Shown: positions 49,149 through 61,404 of the stretch, piece by piece
Numbering within the stretch: the first letter of the stretch is position 1
How the letters are laid out: the number at the start of each line of letters is the position of its first letter
Assembly (NCBI RefSeq): GCF_029867415.1
Contig: NC_081180.1
Span: 23,398,808-23,462,807 of the forward strand
Reading direction: 5' to 3'
DNA from: Vicia villosa
Taxonomy: Eukaryota > Streptophyta > Magnoliopsida > Fabales > Fabaceae
Length of the DNA: 64,000 bases
The notes under the pieces: generated by a model
The model's input: only the letters and a program-made list of their open reading frames with translations
What the model was told of the DNA's origin: nothing
The model's database searches: none
Made by a program: the position numbers and the translations under genes

Positions 49149-51242
49149 TTTGCATTTATATTGGATCTTAAGGTTGATTCTATCGGCACAGTGTTACTTC
49201 CTATCGAGATAATAAATTTGACGAAGTTGATGTTCGATTTGACACAAAATTTAAAAGCGACAATAACCTAGAAGACCTTTGTAACAATGGTTACGGTCAA
49301 TTTTATTTAGGTAACTTTCTTAAATTACAGTGAATTAATTTATAGTTTAATAATGATTTATGGTCAACCGAGTCCTTCGATATATGAGAAAAACTTCAAC
49401 AAAAATTTAATTTAGGCGAATTTTTTAGCGCATACACTATAAATATACATTTTTGTCTCCATTAGCATTTTTCATCTCCCATTTAATAATGATGGCAATA
49501 AAACACTATTGATGTATGATATGATATTGTTGTGTTAAAATAACTATCTTGTTTTGTAGAAGATATCATTTGTGTATTTTATTTACATATTAGAAGAAAA
49601 ATGTCAAAAGCTTGATATGATTGGAGAAAGTGTTCAAAGTACATTTGAAAGTTTGCCTCCACAATCTTGTTATAGTCATGTACACAATTTTAAAATAGTT
49701 AAAGTTTAATTTATTGTATAGTCCTGACCATAGTTAGAAATTCCCCTCTCTCATCCTCATTATGTCAATTTAATGAGTTTCGACAGCTGCAGGAAATCCA
49801 TATTTTTTTTGGATGCTAAATTGAGTTGCGAGTCAACCAAGTTTCTGATCAGATGCAAAAGTTAATTTCCACTAGAACTTATGAAGGAAATCAATATCCT
49901 TTTGAATATAAAGTATGTGCGATGGACATTTGCAAAAAAAAAAAAAAATTGTTTGTATGTTTGGAAACATGAGCTAGAGTAGTGCAGTGAAAATAAAAAT
50001 GTTCAATTCAACGCTAAGAACATTCTATCAATAAGTTTTACAATATACTTCTCATTTTTTTTCTATTATATTAAACATATTTATCCTTTCACTTGAATAA
50101 TAGTTATGCTTATAAGTGCTAGAACAAACATTCAAATGAAAGGACAAAAATGTTTAACATAATAGAAAATAGACAAGTAAATTACAAAACTTGCCAATAG
50201 AATGTTCGGAATATTAGATTGAGCATTTTTATTTTGCATGTACTACTCTAGCTTACATTTTCAAACAAACATAATAACACATTCCTTCAAATGTAAACGA
50301 TATATATTGATTATACAAATTTGACTTAACAAAAGTACCAGTTGAATGGATTCTTTTAGTGTAATTGGAAGTATTTTCCCATTTATTGGGTCCTTCATAA
50401 TTTCAATTGAAAATTATTTTTTGCATTATATTGAAAACTCGATTAACTGATTTAAGTTTATTTTGTGTCCTGGAAACAAATGTGGATTTCATGTTGGCAA
50501 GACCCCTTAAATTAAAATAATATGGATGGAAGGGGAGAAATTTCTTACTGCTGATAGCACTATACAATAAATTAAATTTAAACTAATTTAAAATTGTGTA
50601 CATGATTCAACGACAACAAAATTATGTGTTAACCTTTCAAGTATATTTTTGAATATTTTTTCTCCAATCATATCAAAGCTTTTGATTAGCACATTAAGGA
50701 GACCATTTAGACATTCTTCCGATGCAAATTAAATGCACAAATGATATCTTATATGAAACAAACATAATCATATCACATCATAGATTAATAGTGTTTTATT
50801 GTCATCATTATCACATGAGAGATGAAAAATGTTAATAATGAAGACAAAGTTGTATATTTATATAATGTATGTGAAAAAAATATTATTCCTGCTTAAACAA
50901 ATATCAGTGATTACATTTACCTTAGTTGACCAAACCTTTTTGAAATTTTTCACATATATCTAAGAACCTAGTTGCATCATTAATCTTTATCAAACTATAA
51001 TTTAATCTTTATAATATAAATTCAAAACAATTTTAAAAAGTTACCCCAATTAACTGTAATCAATGTCAGAAAGGCCTTAAAATTACCCAATTGATTCTAC
51101 TCAATGTCACAAAGGCCTTTTAGGTCATTTATACCTTTAAATTTTGTGTCAAATTTAACTACAATTTTATCATATTCATCATCTTCAAAAGAAAGGAGCA
51201 TTGTGCCCATAGAAACAGGCTTAGGATCCAAGCTAAATGCAA
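49149..51242. repeat. 2.1 kb foldback: long degenerate inverted repeat
   Basis: The two halves are inverted copies across almost their full length. Examples: TGCATTTATATTGGATCTTA (49151) against TGCATTTAGCTTGGATCCTA (from 51240 leftward); ACAATAAAACACTATT near 49495 against the same word inverted near 50793; GAGCTAGAGTAGT near 49971 inverted near 50245. The hinge lies near 50110-50130, with a loop of a few tens of bases. The outer ends are coding-like (GTMLLSFEDDEYDKIVVKFD on the minus strand near 51200), but I do not recognise the family. A transcript could form a very long hairpin. Confidence 0.8.
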
Positions 51243-51295
51243 AAAAAAAAAAAATTAATAAGACTTAACAATAACAAATTAGCAGTAATAGTAGG

Positions 51296-54200
51296 ATGAA
51301 AACGTTTAGAAGACACTTGAACTCACTTCTAGTGAGAGAAGATTTCTTCTGGAAGCAAAGAGCAAAGGCCCATTGGTACAAGGATGGCGATCCAAACACC
51401 CGTTTATTTCATATTACATCTACTGCTAGGAAGAAAGTCAATACCATAAAATCTCTAGTAAAATACAACGGGGTTGTAACTAAATTATTTCAAAAGAAGC
51501 CAAGTTGGCGGGATCGGGTTTTACAAGCTATTGATAATTCTATACCATATGAAGAAAATGCTATGTTGACTGTTGGCTTCATCGGTGAGGAATTTAAAGA
51601 TTCTATTTTTTACATGCAAGCTGATAAAAGTCCTGTCCTTGACGGGTATAATCATAGTTTCTATCATCAGTTTTGGGATACTTGTGGTGCTGAAATTTTC
51701 AATGTAGGTTGTGTTTGGCTCGAAACTGGTATTTTCCCTCCAAGCTTTAACACAACCAATTTCACCCTTATTCCTAAAGGTGGAATTCAAACTTCTATGA
51801 AGGATTGGCGACCGATTGATCTTTGTAATGTTCTTTATAAATTGATTGCAAAAGTTCTTGCTAATCGACTCAAGAGAATATTAGGAAGTGCATTTCAGGT
51901 AATCAATCAACTTTTGTTCCTTGAAGATCTATATTAGATAATGCTATGGCTGTTATTGAAGTGGTTCATCATATGAAGACTAAAACCAGAGGTAACGTCG
52001 GTGAGATAGCCCTCAAACTTGATATCTGTAAAGCCTATGATAGGATAGATTTGGATTTCTTGAAGGACATTCTCACCAATGGGTTTTTGTTAGAAATGGA
52101 TTGGGTGGATTACACTTTGTGTTGGTACTGTGGAGTATTCTGTGATGTTGAATGGTAATATGATTGGGCCGATAGTTCCCAAATGAGGGCTAAGACAAGA
52201 TGATCCATTATCTCCGTACTTATTTATTCGTTGTGCGGAAGGTCTCACAAAGCTCATTAGGAAAGAGGAAGATAAAGAATATATTCATGGTATTAAAATC
52301 TATAGGAATGCCCCCGTTATATCTCACCTTCTATTCGCTGATTATTGCTTTCTCATCTTCAGAACTAATTTTGAAGAAGCAAATATAATGAAAGACATTC
52401 TTGTCATGTATGAGGAAGCCTCTAGTCAACCTATTAATTTCTAGAAATATGATTTCTATTGTAGCAAGAATGTTGATTGTGATACTAGAATTTGTTAGCC
52501 ACTTCTTTATGGGTGCAACAAGTTTTGGGTACACGTAATCATCTTAGTGTTCCTTCTATGGTTGGAAAAGGTAGGAAAGAAGCTTTTAAGTTTGTAAAAG
52601 ATAAAATCTAGAGAAAAATTAATTCCTGGAATAATATAAGCTAGTCATAAGCAGGAAGAGAAACCATGATCAAATATGTTTTGCAATCCATCCCGACTTA
52701 TATTATAAGCATGTTTTACTTCCTTCTTCCTTAAGTGATGAGATTGAGAAAATGATGAATTTGTTCTGGTGGGGTCATAAAAGAGATAGAGCAAAAGGAA
52801 TACACTGGTTGTCTTGAGATCGTTTGTCTATGCTAAAGAGTGTAGGGGGTATTGGCTTCAAAAATATCAGTGCTTTTAACTATGTGATGCTCAGCAAACA
52901 AGCTTGGAGGTGGCTTATGACCAATCTTGATACTCTTGTTGCTCGCCTCTACAAAATCATGTATTATCCTAATTGTGACTATCTAAACTCTACTGTTGGT
53001 CATAATCCTACCTATGTGTGGTGAAGTATTTGGAGTTCTAAATTTGTGGTGAAAGGAGGTCTTAAATGGAGTATATGGTTAGGAGAGAATATTTTAGTCT
53101 GGGATCAGAATTGGCTTTATGATGGTAATACGCTGGATAATCCTTGGCCAAATGACTTGGTTGTGAGTAATTTTAAAGTTTCAGACTTAATTATTCTAAA
53201 TGTTAAACAATGGAATCATGTATTAATCTCGTTGCTTGTAGGGGAGATTCTGCGCAAAAGATTCAGAACACACCTCTTTATGATTCGGTAAAAATTGATA
53301 GATTGTATTGGAAGCATGAAACAAACGGAAAATTATCGGTTTGTAGTGCTTATAGTTACTACATCAACAAAGCTATTGATACTTCTCACCTCAGGATTAG
53401 TGAGAGATGAATATGTTGTGGAATATCAAGACCCCCAGAGTTAAGAATTTTTTGATGCATTTGTGCAGGGATTGTTTGCCCACTAGAGGGAGACTTTTAG
53501 ACAAAGGAATTAACTGCCCATCCAACTGTGTTGGTTGTAGGGAAGGTGAGGAAAATTATTATCATTTATTCCTCCAGTGTCCAAAGATTATTGATTGTTG
53601 GGAAAAATGGGTCTATGGCCAATGTTGCAGCAGATTAGTGAAAATGGAGGATTGTTTGCTTCTGTGATTATTTTCCTTTTTTCAGGTTTCAAATCAAGAC
53701 CGACATAAGATCTTCTCGTTATCATATAGAGCATCTGGAAAAGGAGGCACAATCATGTTTGGAATACTGTCGAAGAATCATCGTCCATCATTTGTCAGCG
53801 AGCATTGCATCTTTTGGCTGGATGGAGAGATGCCCAACAATGGGATTCCTAACTCTTCGACAGTTGTTACCAGGTGGAGTAAATTGTTGATGGGTTGTCT
53901 AAAATGCAATATTGATGCGTTCTTCTCTCAAAATAAGGTAGGTATAGGTGCTTGTATTATAGATGATGCGTGCAATTTTATTTCAGCTCAGACAGAATGT
54001 TTTCGCCTTCCATATTGAATTAGTTATTGGTAAATCTCTTGGTCTTCTAACTTCTATACATTTGGTTCATGATCTGGGGCACGATAATAGTGATTTTGAA
54101 TTAGATGCCAAGCACGTTGTTAATTGTGTGAATGCTTTGAAATCAAATGACTCAGATTTTGGTGCTATTATTGAAGAATGTAATTGGTTGATGACTTTTT

Positions 54201-54330
54201 TCTTTAGGAACTCTTATGTTAATTTTGTTCGAAAACAAACCAATGAAGTTGTTCATGCTCTGGCACGAGTGACTCTATTTCTTGCTAGTTTTTATAAATA
54301 TGTTTTTAGTCCCTATATATATGACAACTT
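51296..54330 (+). pseudogene. Plant L1-type LINE ORF2, decayed and 5'-truncated
   Basis: Begins within the reverse transcriptase at FWKQRAKAHWYKDGDPNTR and continues with the RT blocks ADKSPVLDGYNHSFY and FTLIPKG, then DWRPIDLCNVLYKLIAKVLA. The frame shifts near 51900. FVPGR has become FVP-stop-R, followed by DICKAYDRIDLDFL. The catalytic FADD box reads FADY (Tyr codon at 52343-52345). A zf-RVT domain follows (53407-53667, LWNIKTPRVKNFLMHLCRD and CVGCREGEENYYHLFLQCP), then an RNase H-like end (53860-54290) with QTNEVVHALARV. The endonuclease is missing. At least four stops or frameshifts make it inactive. It ends where the next element begins. Confidence 0.9.
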
Positions 54331-56422
54331 TCAGTTTTAGTCCCTACAAAATTTTTCTTCAAACAATGGTCCTCGCAATATTTTCCGTCCCTATTTTTGG
54401 TCCCTCCCGTTAGATTCCACTAACGGCAGCTTACGTGGCACGCCACGTGTCATGCCATGTCAATTAAAATCAATACTAATTAAAAAGAGACTGATTGCGG
54501 GGGTTTTAAACCTTCTTTAAATAACTTAAAAAATAATAATTTTTCACTTAAATAAATTTTAACGATAAAATGATTTACACAATTAACTCTTTTAAGTCAT
54601 TTTTTGCTTGCTTTATATGATATAATTATTTAGCAGAAATATTTAAACATGGTGAAACAGACCGTTCTACACCTTTTTACATTTCTTAATATTTCTACAT
54701 GTGTCTTTTGGCTCCACTATTTTTATACACATTAATACAATTATAAAATGCAATACATATAAGAAAATACAATACATATAAGAAAATAAAAACTCATTGA
54801 AATAACATAAATCATCATAGTTTAAACACAATTATAAAATGCATTTTTGTAAAAAAAGAGGGAAAGTGGAGATGTGTTCATACAGTAGAACGTATACGAC
54901 AAAAGGTGAATCCAATTTAAAGATAACTAATGGTTATTATAAGAACATGATTATCAATATTATCATTTTCAAATTTCAACAATAATCAAAATATATATGT
55001 CATGCATAAATTACAATTGGCGTAATGCACTGGAATGAATATGCCCTCTATATTTAATATTCCGTTCATGTACATATAAAATAATTATGCAAGAATTGAA
55101 ATTTTTTCATTATAAATCGTTGATTTTTATTTGAATCATTGCCTGTTAATGTATCATGAATTTGAACCTTGATTTAACAGTAATATTTGTCTATTAATTA
55201 ATATGATTGTGGCACTGTATTGCAATATTAAGAAGCCATACATTATAATGTAAAGAAGATATATTCATTGTATCCTAATATATTCATGTATGTACACACA
55301 GGAACACACAAGAGTAAGCATAAATATATGTAAGATTATATATTTTAATTTGCTTAATTAGAGTTTTTTTGAAAAGTTTAAATTGTATATAATGTTTTAA
55401 TATTTTCATATACTGTGTATAATATTTGTGATTTTCTATTGGAAAATGAATATACGACAAAAAGTGGAAATGTGATTTTCTATTGGAGAGTGAGCGACGT
55501 GCATATGATGCTGCAATTTTCCTTATTATTTCTCATAGCACCTCACAAAGCACATGAATTCTAGAGTTTACCAAGACAACAAATATATTTTAAAAAATTA
55601 AAATATTTCATTTGGACAAGTGTTCAAATATTTGTTAAACTTTTTTTAAACAGCATCCTCTATTATTACGTACAAGTGTTCAAATATTTGTTAAACTTTT
55701 TTAAAAAAAACTTGACACTTCTTTTAACAGACATATATACCAGCACATATGCTTCCACACAATTAAAGAGATTGATCAAAAGAAAGAAAATAAAAGTAGA
55801 AAACTGCTTGCTCGAAAAAGATATGATCGTTTTTTACCTCACGGCAAAAGGACAAGAATAATATTATGACTTCATGAGTGAAACATTAGTATATAATAAA
55901 TGTATTTTGCATATTATATCACCACTGAATGAATTAAACTTGTTACTGATTTTTATATGTGTTGTTTGGAGATTTGGCTCTATAAAATATACATAAGATA
56001 TACTTAAAAAAGGAAACAGAATAATATGTAAGAATTATAGCAGATAAGTATAAATACAATATCATCTTGGTTAGGAAATTGGTTATTTAACATGCATGAT
56101 TTGTCAATACTTATAATGAAGAATGAGGGTAACAAATATTTCTCTACCAATTGTTTAATTAATTACTTGTGAAAAATTATTGTTTTATAAGTTATTTAAG
56201 GGGGGTTTAAAACCCCCGCAATATGTCTCTTTTTAATCAGTATTAACTTTAACTGACGTGGCGTCACGCATGGCGTGCCACATAAGTCCCTGTTAGTGGA
56301 ATCTAACGGGAGAGACCAAAAATAGGGACGGAAAATATTGCGAGGACCATTATTTGAAGAAAAAATTTGTAGGGACCAAAACCGAAAATCCCTATATTTA
56401 TAGTGACGTCAAACATATTTAA
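54294..56422. mobile_element. 2.1 kb element with about 220-bp terminal inverted repeats
   Basis: Left arm (54294-54515): AAATATGTTTTTAGTCCCTA, then CAAACAATGGTCCTCGCAAT, GGTCCCTCCCGTTAGATTCC and the GACTGATTGCGGGGGTTTTA word. The same order is found inverted in the right arm (56200-56422). The interior (about 1.7 kb) is AT-rich with no coding frame I can support. Long arms and lack of coding suggest a MULE- or foldback-type non-autonomous element. It lies at the 3' end of the LINE, probably inserted into its last codons or 3' UTR. A clear target duplication was not seen. Confidence 0.7.
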
Positions 56423-56540
56423 CCCTATTTTCAAAATATTATTATTAATTATATGAGTTAAAAGTAAATTACATAATTAATCCTCATAAAATATTCTCTA
56501 CGGGCTTGAGCCCATGCCAAATCAATAAAAATGGTAAAAA

Positions 56541-56846
56541 TCATAGTAAGTAACAAATCAAATGCAGATTTAATTGCAACCTAAAAACTTCCTTGTTTCT
56601 CAAAAATGCACGAACACGGTAAAGATAAAAACCAGAACTGAAACACGATATAAAAAGAAGAAGAAATGAGAACCTCAAAAACCGGATCTTGTCGACGGCG
56701 TTGACGAGGACGTGGAAGCGACCACGGGGGGTGACGTGGTGGTGCGGTGTTTCTGCGTTTGTAGTGGTCGAGAATGGCTTTGGCGGTGACAAGTTTCGGT
56801 GGTGGAGATCTGGCGTGAGGGTTTGGTCAAGAAAACTCTTTCTCAT
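56541..56846 (-). CDS. Possible first exon of an unknown single-pass membrane protein
   Basis: A 101-codon frame beginning MRKSFLDQTLTPDLHHRN, a Pro/Thr/His-rich part (residues 15-40), a basic RGRFHVLVNAVDKIRFLRF stretch and one hydrophobic segment (about residues 52-72, FLLLFISCFSSGFYLY). This layout (short cytosolic tail and signal anchor) is common in Golgi type II proteins. It is locally richer in GC than its surroundings. I do not recognise the family and found no convincing second exon, so it may be a gene fragment or chance. Confidence 0.35.
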   Translation of the reverse strand: MRKSFLDQTLTPDLHHRNLSPPKPFSTTTNAETPHHHVTPRGRFHVLVNAVDKIRFLRFSFLLLFISCFSSGFYLYRVRAFLRNKEVFRLQLNLHLICYLL

Positions 56847-57290
56847 ATGATTCTAATATTATTTTGTATATTGTTTTGGGTAGTGAGTGGTGGTTTGAAG
56901 GAATGATGAATGTTTATGGTAGTTAATGGAGCTTATGCAGAGGAAGAAACCTATAGCTACTCCTTCTGCGGTTTTTTACTTTTGTTTTTCTTTCTGCCTC
57001 TATCTATTTTGTATGTTTTCAGCTTCACAAAAAACCCTTCCCTCTGTTTGATTTTTATTATACTCAAAATTAAGTTAAGTTATGAGTAAAAATGTCAAAA
57101 TTGCAAGGCTGGATGATTGTGACAGGACTAACAAATCAGAGCAGTGTAACTGTGATGTTGTAGAGCTGAAAATGGTAACAATGAAAAAGCAAGTGAAAAG
57201 GATGCTGAAATGGTTTCCTCAAAGAGAAAGACCCGTTGGGCTCTCTTATTTTACTTTTGTCATTTTGTGAAATGGTGATCAGTTTTAGGG

Positions 57291-57519
57291 TATGTTCGGA
57301 TTGATAAAATAGGATGGAATGGAGCGGAATGCAATGGAATAAGTTTATGTTCTATCGTTTGGATTGATTAAAAACGGATGGAATGGAGTGGTATCGGATG
57401 GAATGCATTCCATCTCATTCCATCACTTTCCACCATTTTGTATTTATTCCATTCCGTTCCGCTCCATTCTATCTCACTCCGTTCCATTCCGCTCCGTTCT
57501 TTTTATTGTATCCAAACAT
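57291..57519. mobile_element. MITE-like inverted repeat rich in GGAATGGA/TCCATTCC
   Basis: TATGTTCGGATTGATAAAA at the left faces the inverse of ATGTTTGGATACAATAAAA at the right. In between, GGAATGGAGCGGAATG pairs with CATTCCGCTCCATTC-type sequence. Non-coding; typical of a dispersed plant MITE family. Confidence 0.65.
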
Positions 57520-57552
57520 CGGTACTGATTTTGGATTGGAATTGTGGGTTAA

Positions 57553-57790
57553 CACTAGTACAAAAAGATTAATATAATTTTAAATTTTACACCCAATATA
57601 CTAAAAACGGGTGTAAATTAGAAACACGGTGGCAATTTTGTAAATAACATATCATTGTAAATATTATCAGGTGACAATATACACCCTATTTTCTAAAAAC
57701 GGGTTTAAATTAAAAATATAATTATAATTAAAGTTCAATTACTCCCTTTAAATAAAAAACGGGTGTAAATTTATATGAAAAAAATTTTGT
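57553..57790 (+). mobile_element. CACTA (En/Spm) transposon terminus with subterminal repeats
   Basis: The tip CACTAGTACAAAAAG (57553-57567) is the plant CACTA-family signature. The motif AACGGGTGTAAATT recurs at about 57605, 57707 (AACGGGTTTAAATT) and 57767, in both clean and varied form, like the subterminal transposase-binding repeats of these elements. The opposite end (..TACTAGTG) is not found before 64000. The downstream gene pieces would lie inside this element if it is intact. Confidence 0.7.
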
Positions 57791-58463
57791 TTAATTCTAT
57801 AAGTCAAAATACATGTGACATATTAATAAATAATTTAAACATTATTAATAAATTAATGAATAAATATTAATGTGTCTAAATTTATTAGGTGAATAAAAAT
57901 ACTTTAAACATTATACTAAGACTCTTTATTAGATGAAACATTATACTTTAAACATTTAAACATAATATTCTAAATTTATTGATATAATAAAATACTTTTC
58001 TATTGAACAGTAATGGCAATGAACTTATTTCAACGTTTTGCTTCAAAGAAACTCATTTTCAACTCTTTTAGAAAACTTATTTCACGAAACTCATTTTGAA
58101 CGCAATGGCAGTGGTGATTTCGTGTTTCAGCGAAATTTGATTGGAAAAGAGGTTGATTTCGGGTTTCTGCAAAGTTTGATTTCAGACTTTACGAAATCCT
58201 TTCTCTAAACCACACTGGGTCGAATGATACCCTTCAACTTGCTGTGACAACACCTTTCTCTCACTGAAAACGAAGCTCTCTTCTTCGCTCACTCTCATTT
58301 CACCGAAATAGTTACGACAACGAAGCTGAGAGGAAACTATCGCAGTGACAATAACGAAGTTGAGAGGAAATCATTTTGCAGTGACGACATTGGTAAGGAA
58401 TACTTAGGGTTTTATACTTTGAACGACATTTGTAGATGAAGAATTAGGGTTTGGAACAAAAGA

Positions 58464-58946
58464 GATTATGGCCTCTGTTTCGATCACGATGTGAGACAGC
58501 GCAAGTTAAAGGCTCGTCAAGCTCACAAGCACTCTGAAAACGCCCAGAAGGTTTAATTCAAATTACTTTTATTCAAACAAGTTATGTATTTGTAATTGTA
58601 TGTTGCATAAATCTAATTGTGTTTCTGTTTAATTTGAATGCAACAGAGTTTGGGTATTAAGGGTAAGATGATTGCCAAGAAAAATTATACGCAAAAAGCA
58701 CAGATGAGGAAGACGTGAGTTTCATTGTTGTTATGTTCATTGTGTTGGTCACATTGTCGATGTTAGATAATAATTAGTGCACTAGGTTTTCATTGATATG
58801 GTTTTGTTGGTGAAATGTAAGAGAGATTGATTTCAATCTTGTATGTGAGCAGTTTGGCCATGCATGAGGAATCAACAACTAGGTGTAAGGCTGGTGATAA
58901 TGTCCAGGATGGAGCTGTTCCTGCGTATCTTCTGGATCGTGAAAGA
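58464..58946 (+). pseudogene. NSA2: NSA2 (ribosome biogenesis) gene fragment, three exons
   Basis: NSA2 acts in nucleolar pre-60S ribosome assembly. Exons 58464-58550, 58647-58714 and 58853-58946 join in phase with intact GT..AG sites. They encode FDHDVRQRKLKARQAHKHSE, then SLGIKGKMIAKKNY and AQMRKTLAMHEESTT, then DNVQDGAVPAYLLDRER. This matches roughly the first third of the conserved NSA2 protein (usually about 260 aa). The expected start (with its RKRHGYR stretch) is replaced and the remaining exons are absent, so it is a captured or truncated piece. The preserved introns show a DNA-level, not mRNA-level, copy. Confidence 0.85.
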
Positions 58947-59247
58947 GTAAGTATTACATTTATTGTTTCCGGTAACATGATCTTGTTGCCACATGATTGT
59001 CACGGCGTTTTGATTTTGTCGAATGATGGGTTTGTAAAGGCGTCATGCTGCTTTTGCTTCTATAGTCTTTTAGTTTATTGTTATTATGTTAAGGGGTATT
59101 AGACAGACAGAATGTATATTACTCATTTTCAGAAGCAGGTCTTATGGTATATGGTTTGCTATTTTGCAGCCAAACAATGGAGGAAGAGTGTCTTTCTTCC
59201 TCAAAACCTTTCTCTGCAAAAACCCAATCAACCTCCTTCCTTCGCAC

Positions 59248-59890
59248 ATGGCCATTTCCCTCTTCATAACACTTCCATTTCTTTCCCCAACAACCACCAA
59301 ATTCATTTCATCCCAATCCACTCTATCCCCACTTCTCTCAAATCCAACAACACGACATCACTTCTCAATTATCACCATGAACTCAAGCACCGCCACCAGC
59401 TCAGCAGCATCTTCTTCCTTATGCAGCACGTACCACAACAAGACTCCAATGAAATGGAACGTACCGCGAACCTAACATTTCAAAGATACAGTTCCAATAG
59501 CACCAAGAGGAGTGGTAAAGGGACATCAATTGTCTGGTTTAGAAACGATCTCAGAGTTTTGGATAATGAAGCTCTCTACAAATCTTGGCTTTCTTCTCAA
59601 ACTATCTTGCCTGTTTATTGCGTCGATCCTCGACTCTTTGCCACCACTTACCATTTCGGATTTCAAAAAACCGGAGGTATATCCATTCTTCGTCACATTC
59701 ACATTCTTTTATGCACAGTTAGTATTTGAGCTTGATTATTTATTTTAAATGTTTGATGAGATAGGTTATATTGATGGAGTTTCATATTTTTTTATGATGG
59801 AAGAAGGTATAAGGTTGGTTTGTTAATGAGTGTATAATTGTCAGGTTTATGCACAGAAAGAAACTTGCAGTGAGGAGTTCAATCTTCTGT
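59248..59890 (+). pseudogene. CRY3: Cryptochrome-DASH (CRY3) gene fragment
   Basis: CRY-DASH is a plastid/mitochondrial photolyase-like flavoprotein that repairs cyclobutane dimers in single-stranded or looped DNA. The ATG at 59248 opens a Ser/Thr-rich transit-peptide-like start (MAISLFITLPFLSPTTTKF). Around 59420 the frame shifts by one base. The other frame then gives NEMERTANLTFQRYSSN and GTSIVWFRNDLRVLDNEALY, then ILPVYCVDPRLFATTYHFGF, the N-terminal photolyase domain, ending at a donor at 59677. The next normal exon (ALR..) is missing. A later exon scrap at 59845-59880 reads VYAQKETCSEE. FAD-binding exons are absent, so no photolyase can be made. Confidence 0.88.
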
Positions 59891-60007
59891 AAGCTCTCTC
59901 TTCCCGTCTCCAATAATCTTCAATTCCGTCTATTATTATGGTTTTCGCGTAACAGCATCAGAATCTTGAGAGTTTTTGACCTATATTGATGGTAATTGAT
60001 AATGTAG

Positions 60008-60139
60008 GGAAATGTTCGGAGTATCAAGTTCTGTCAGTGGTGTGGTAGTTCAACTAAACATGATGTACCTGACGGTGAAGAAAAATTGAGGGCTATATGT
60101 ACAGTTTGTGACAAGATTGCTTATCAAAATCCCAAAATG
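60008..60139 (+). pseudogene. NUDT23-like Nudix hydrolase, single zinc-ribbon exon
   Basis: Exactly 44 codons between an AG acceptor and a GT donor: [20 protein letters not shown], then [20 protein letters not shown] and NPKM. The CxxC..CxxC zinc ribbon preceding the Nudix box is characteristic of plant chloroplast NUDT23 (FAD/ADP-ribose pyrophosphohydrolase). The Nudix box exon does not follow in the next 1.2 kb. An isolated captured exon in the same orientation as its neighbours. Confidence 0.85.
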
Positions 60140-60224
60140 GTAACTGTTACTGCTTCAAATACTTATCTGTTGCTTCTGTTTGATTCAATTTAGTGCCTGT
60201 GTGAAGTAACAGTGATGTACTTTT

Positions 60225-60360
60225 TTATGTTCCGCAACTTTGTAGCACCGACACCGACAGTGTCGACACTTGTGATTGCGTTTAATTTATATATTTTTTC
60301 AAGTTATTAACGATGTCGATGTGTCAGTGTCGGTATTGTGTTTCCGGTGTCTTCATAGTT
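60225..60360. repeat. GTGTC/GACAC-rich inverted repeat
   Basis: CACCGACACCGACAGTGTCGACAC near 60246 (written in parts: CACCGACACCGA, CAGTGTCGACAC) faces GTGTCAGTGTCGG..CCGGTGTC near 60320-60350. Resembles a small dispersed legume MITE. Non-coding; 60360-61404 otherwise shows no gene. Confidence 0.45.
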
Positions 60361-61404
60361 CTGCAGTAACTTGCATGAATGTGCACAAATTGGTGTACAA
60401 AACAGTTTCGTGTGTGTGTGGTTAACCTAAACTTCCACCCAATATCAAATTGAAGGGACACCATAGAAAGGTAAGGCTTCAAGTCGTGTCACCCCTTGAT
60501 CATTTTGTCACATGTTTCTGCCATATCTTACTTAGTGTGTCTTTGTTGTAATAAGCTTTACACACAAGAGAAGACACACTCACAAACTCTCACAATGGAG
60601 GTATTGGTTTGTGACTTGTGAGTTTGTGGATGACACTTGAAAATGAGAAATTGCCTTTTATAGGCCCAAAAAGCAAAACAAAATCTATACAAGAAAAAAA
60701 GATATACAAAACTCTAAAAAGAAAACCATAGTTTTTCACAATAGCGGATGCCACTTACTCTCTCACCTCAATTTTCATTCCCATAGATATATATTCCCTT
60801 ATCCATTTACAAAAAAAAAAAAAGTAAAAAAATTATTCCTAGAATTTCATCAAATTAAAAAAAGATTTTAAGAATAGGTATCTACTAGTTAAGTTCCCTT
60901 ATATCATGATATTTTACTTTTAATTCATATTCTCTTTATTGATCCTAATTAATTAAAACATAAGATTCAATGTTATAGTTATCATGGCAGTAAGCAAAGT
61001 TTTTAAAATTGCAAATTCCAAGTTCTCGGGAAAAAATCCAAACTTTTTAGCTGAATAAAATAATCTAAACATATTAAAAAATTACTACATTGAATTGAAA
61101 ATTTTCATTACCATAATTGAAATTGTTCATTCCCAGATTCATCGAAACCCAAATCTCCGTAACTCATTTCACAACATTCACTCAGTATACCTCTTGATGT
61201 CCTTGCTCATGATGGTGGCTATCACCAACTTGTTAGTCATTGGTATGAAACAATATACCTCTTTAATAGTATACTAGGATTGAAAAGAGAAAATAACACG
61301 TAGCTTAATTGATTTTCATATTAACACAACTGCAGATTATAATATCATGCATCTACTCAGTTTAAATTAATTACTATCTGTTAAATTAATGTAATATGTT
61401 TCAG

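Noticed and set aside
57082..57270. 62-codon plus-strand frame
   Set aside because: No recognisable domain or splice context next to a MITE; not supportable as a gene.
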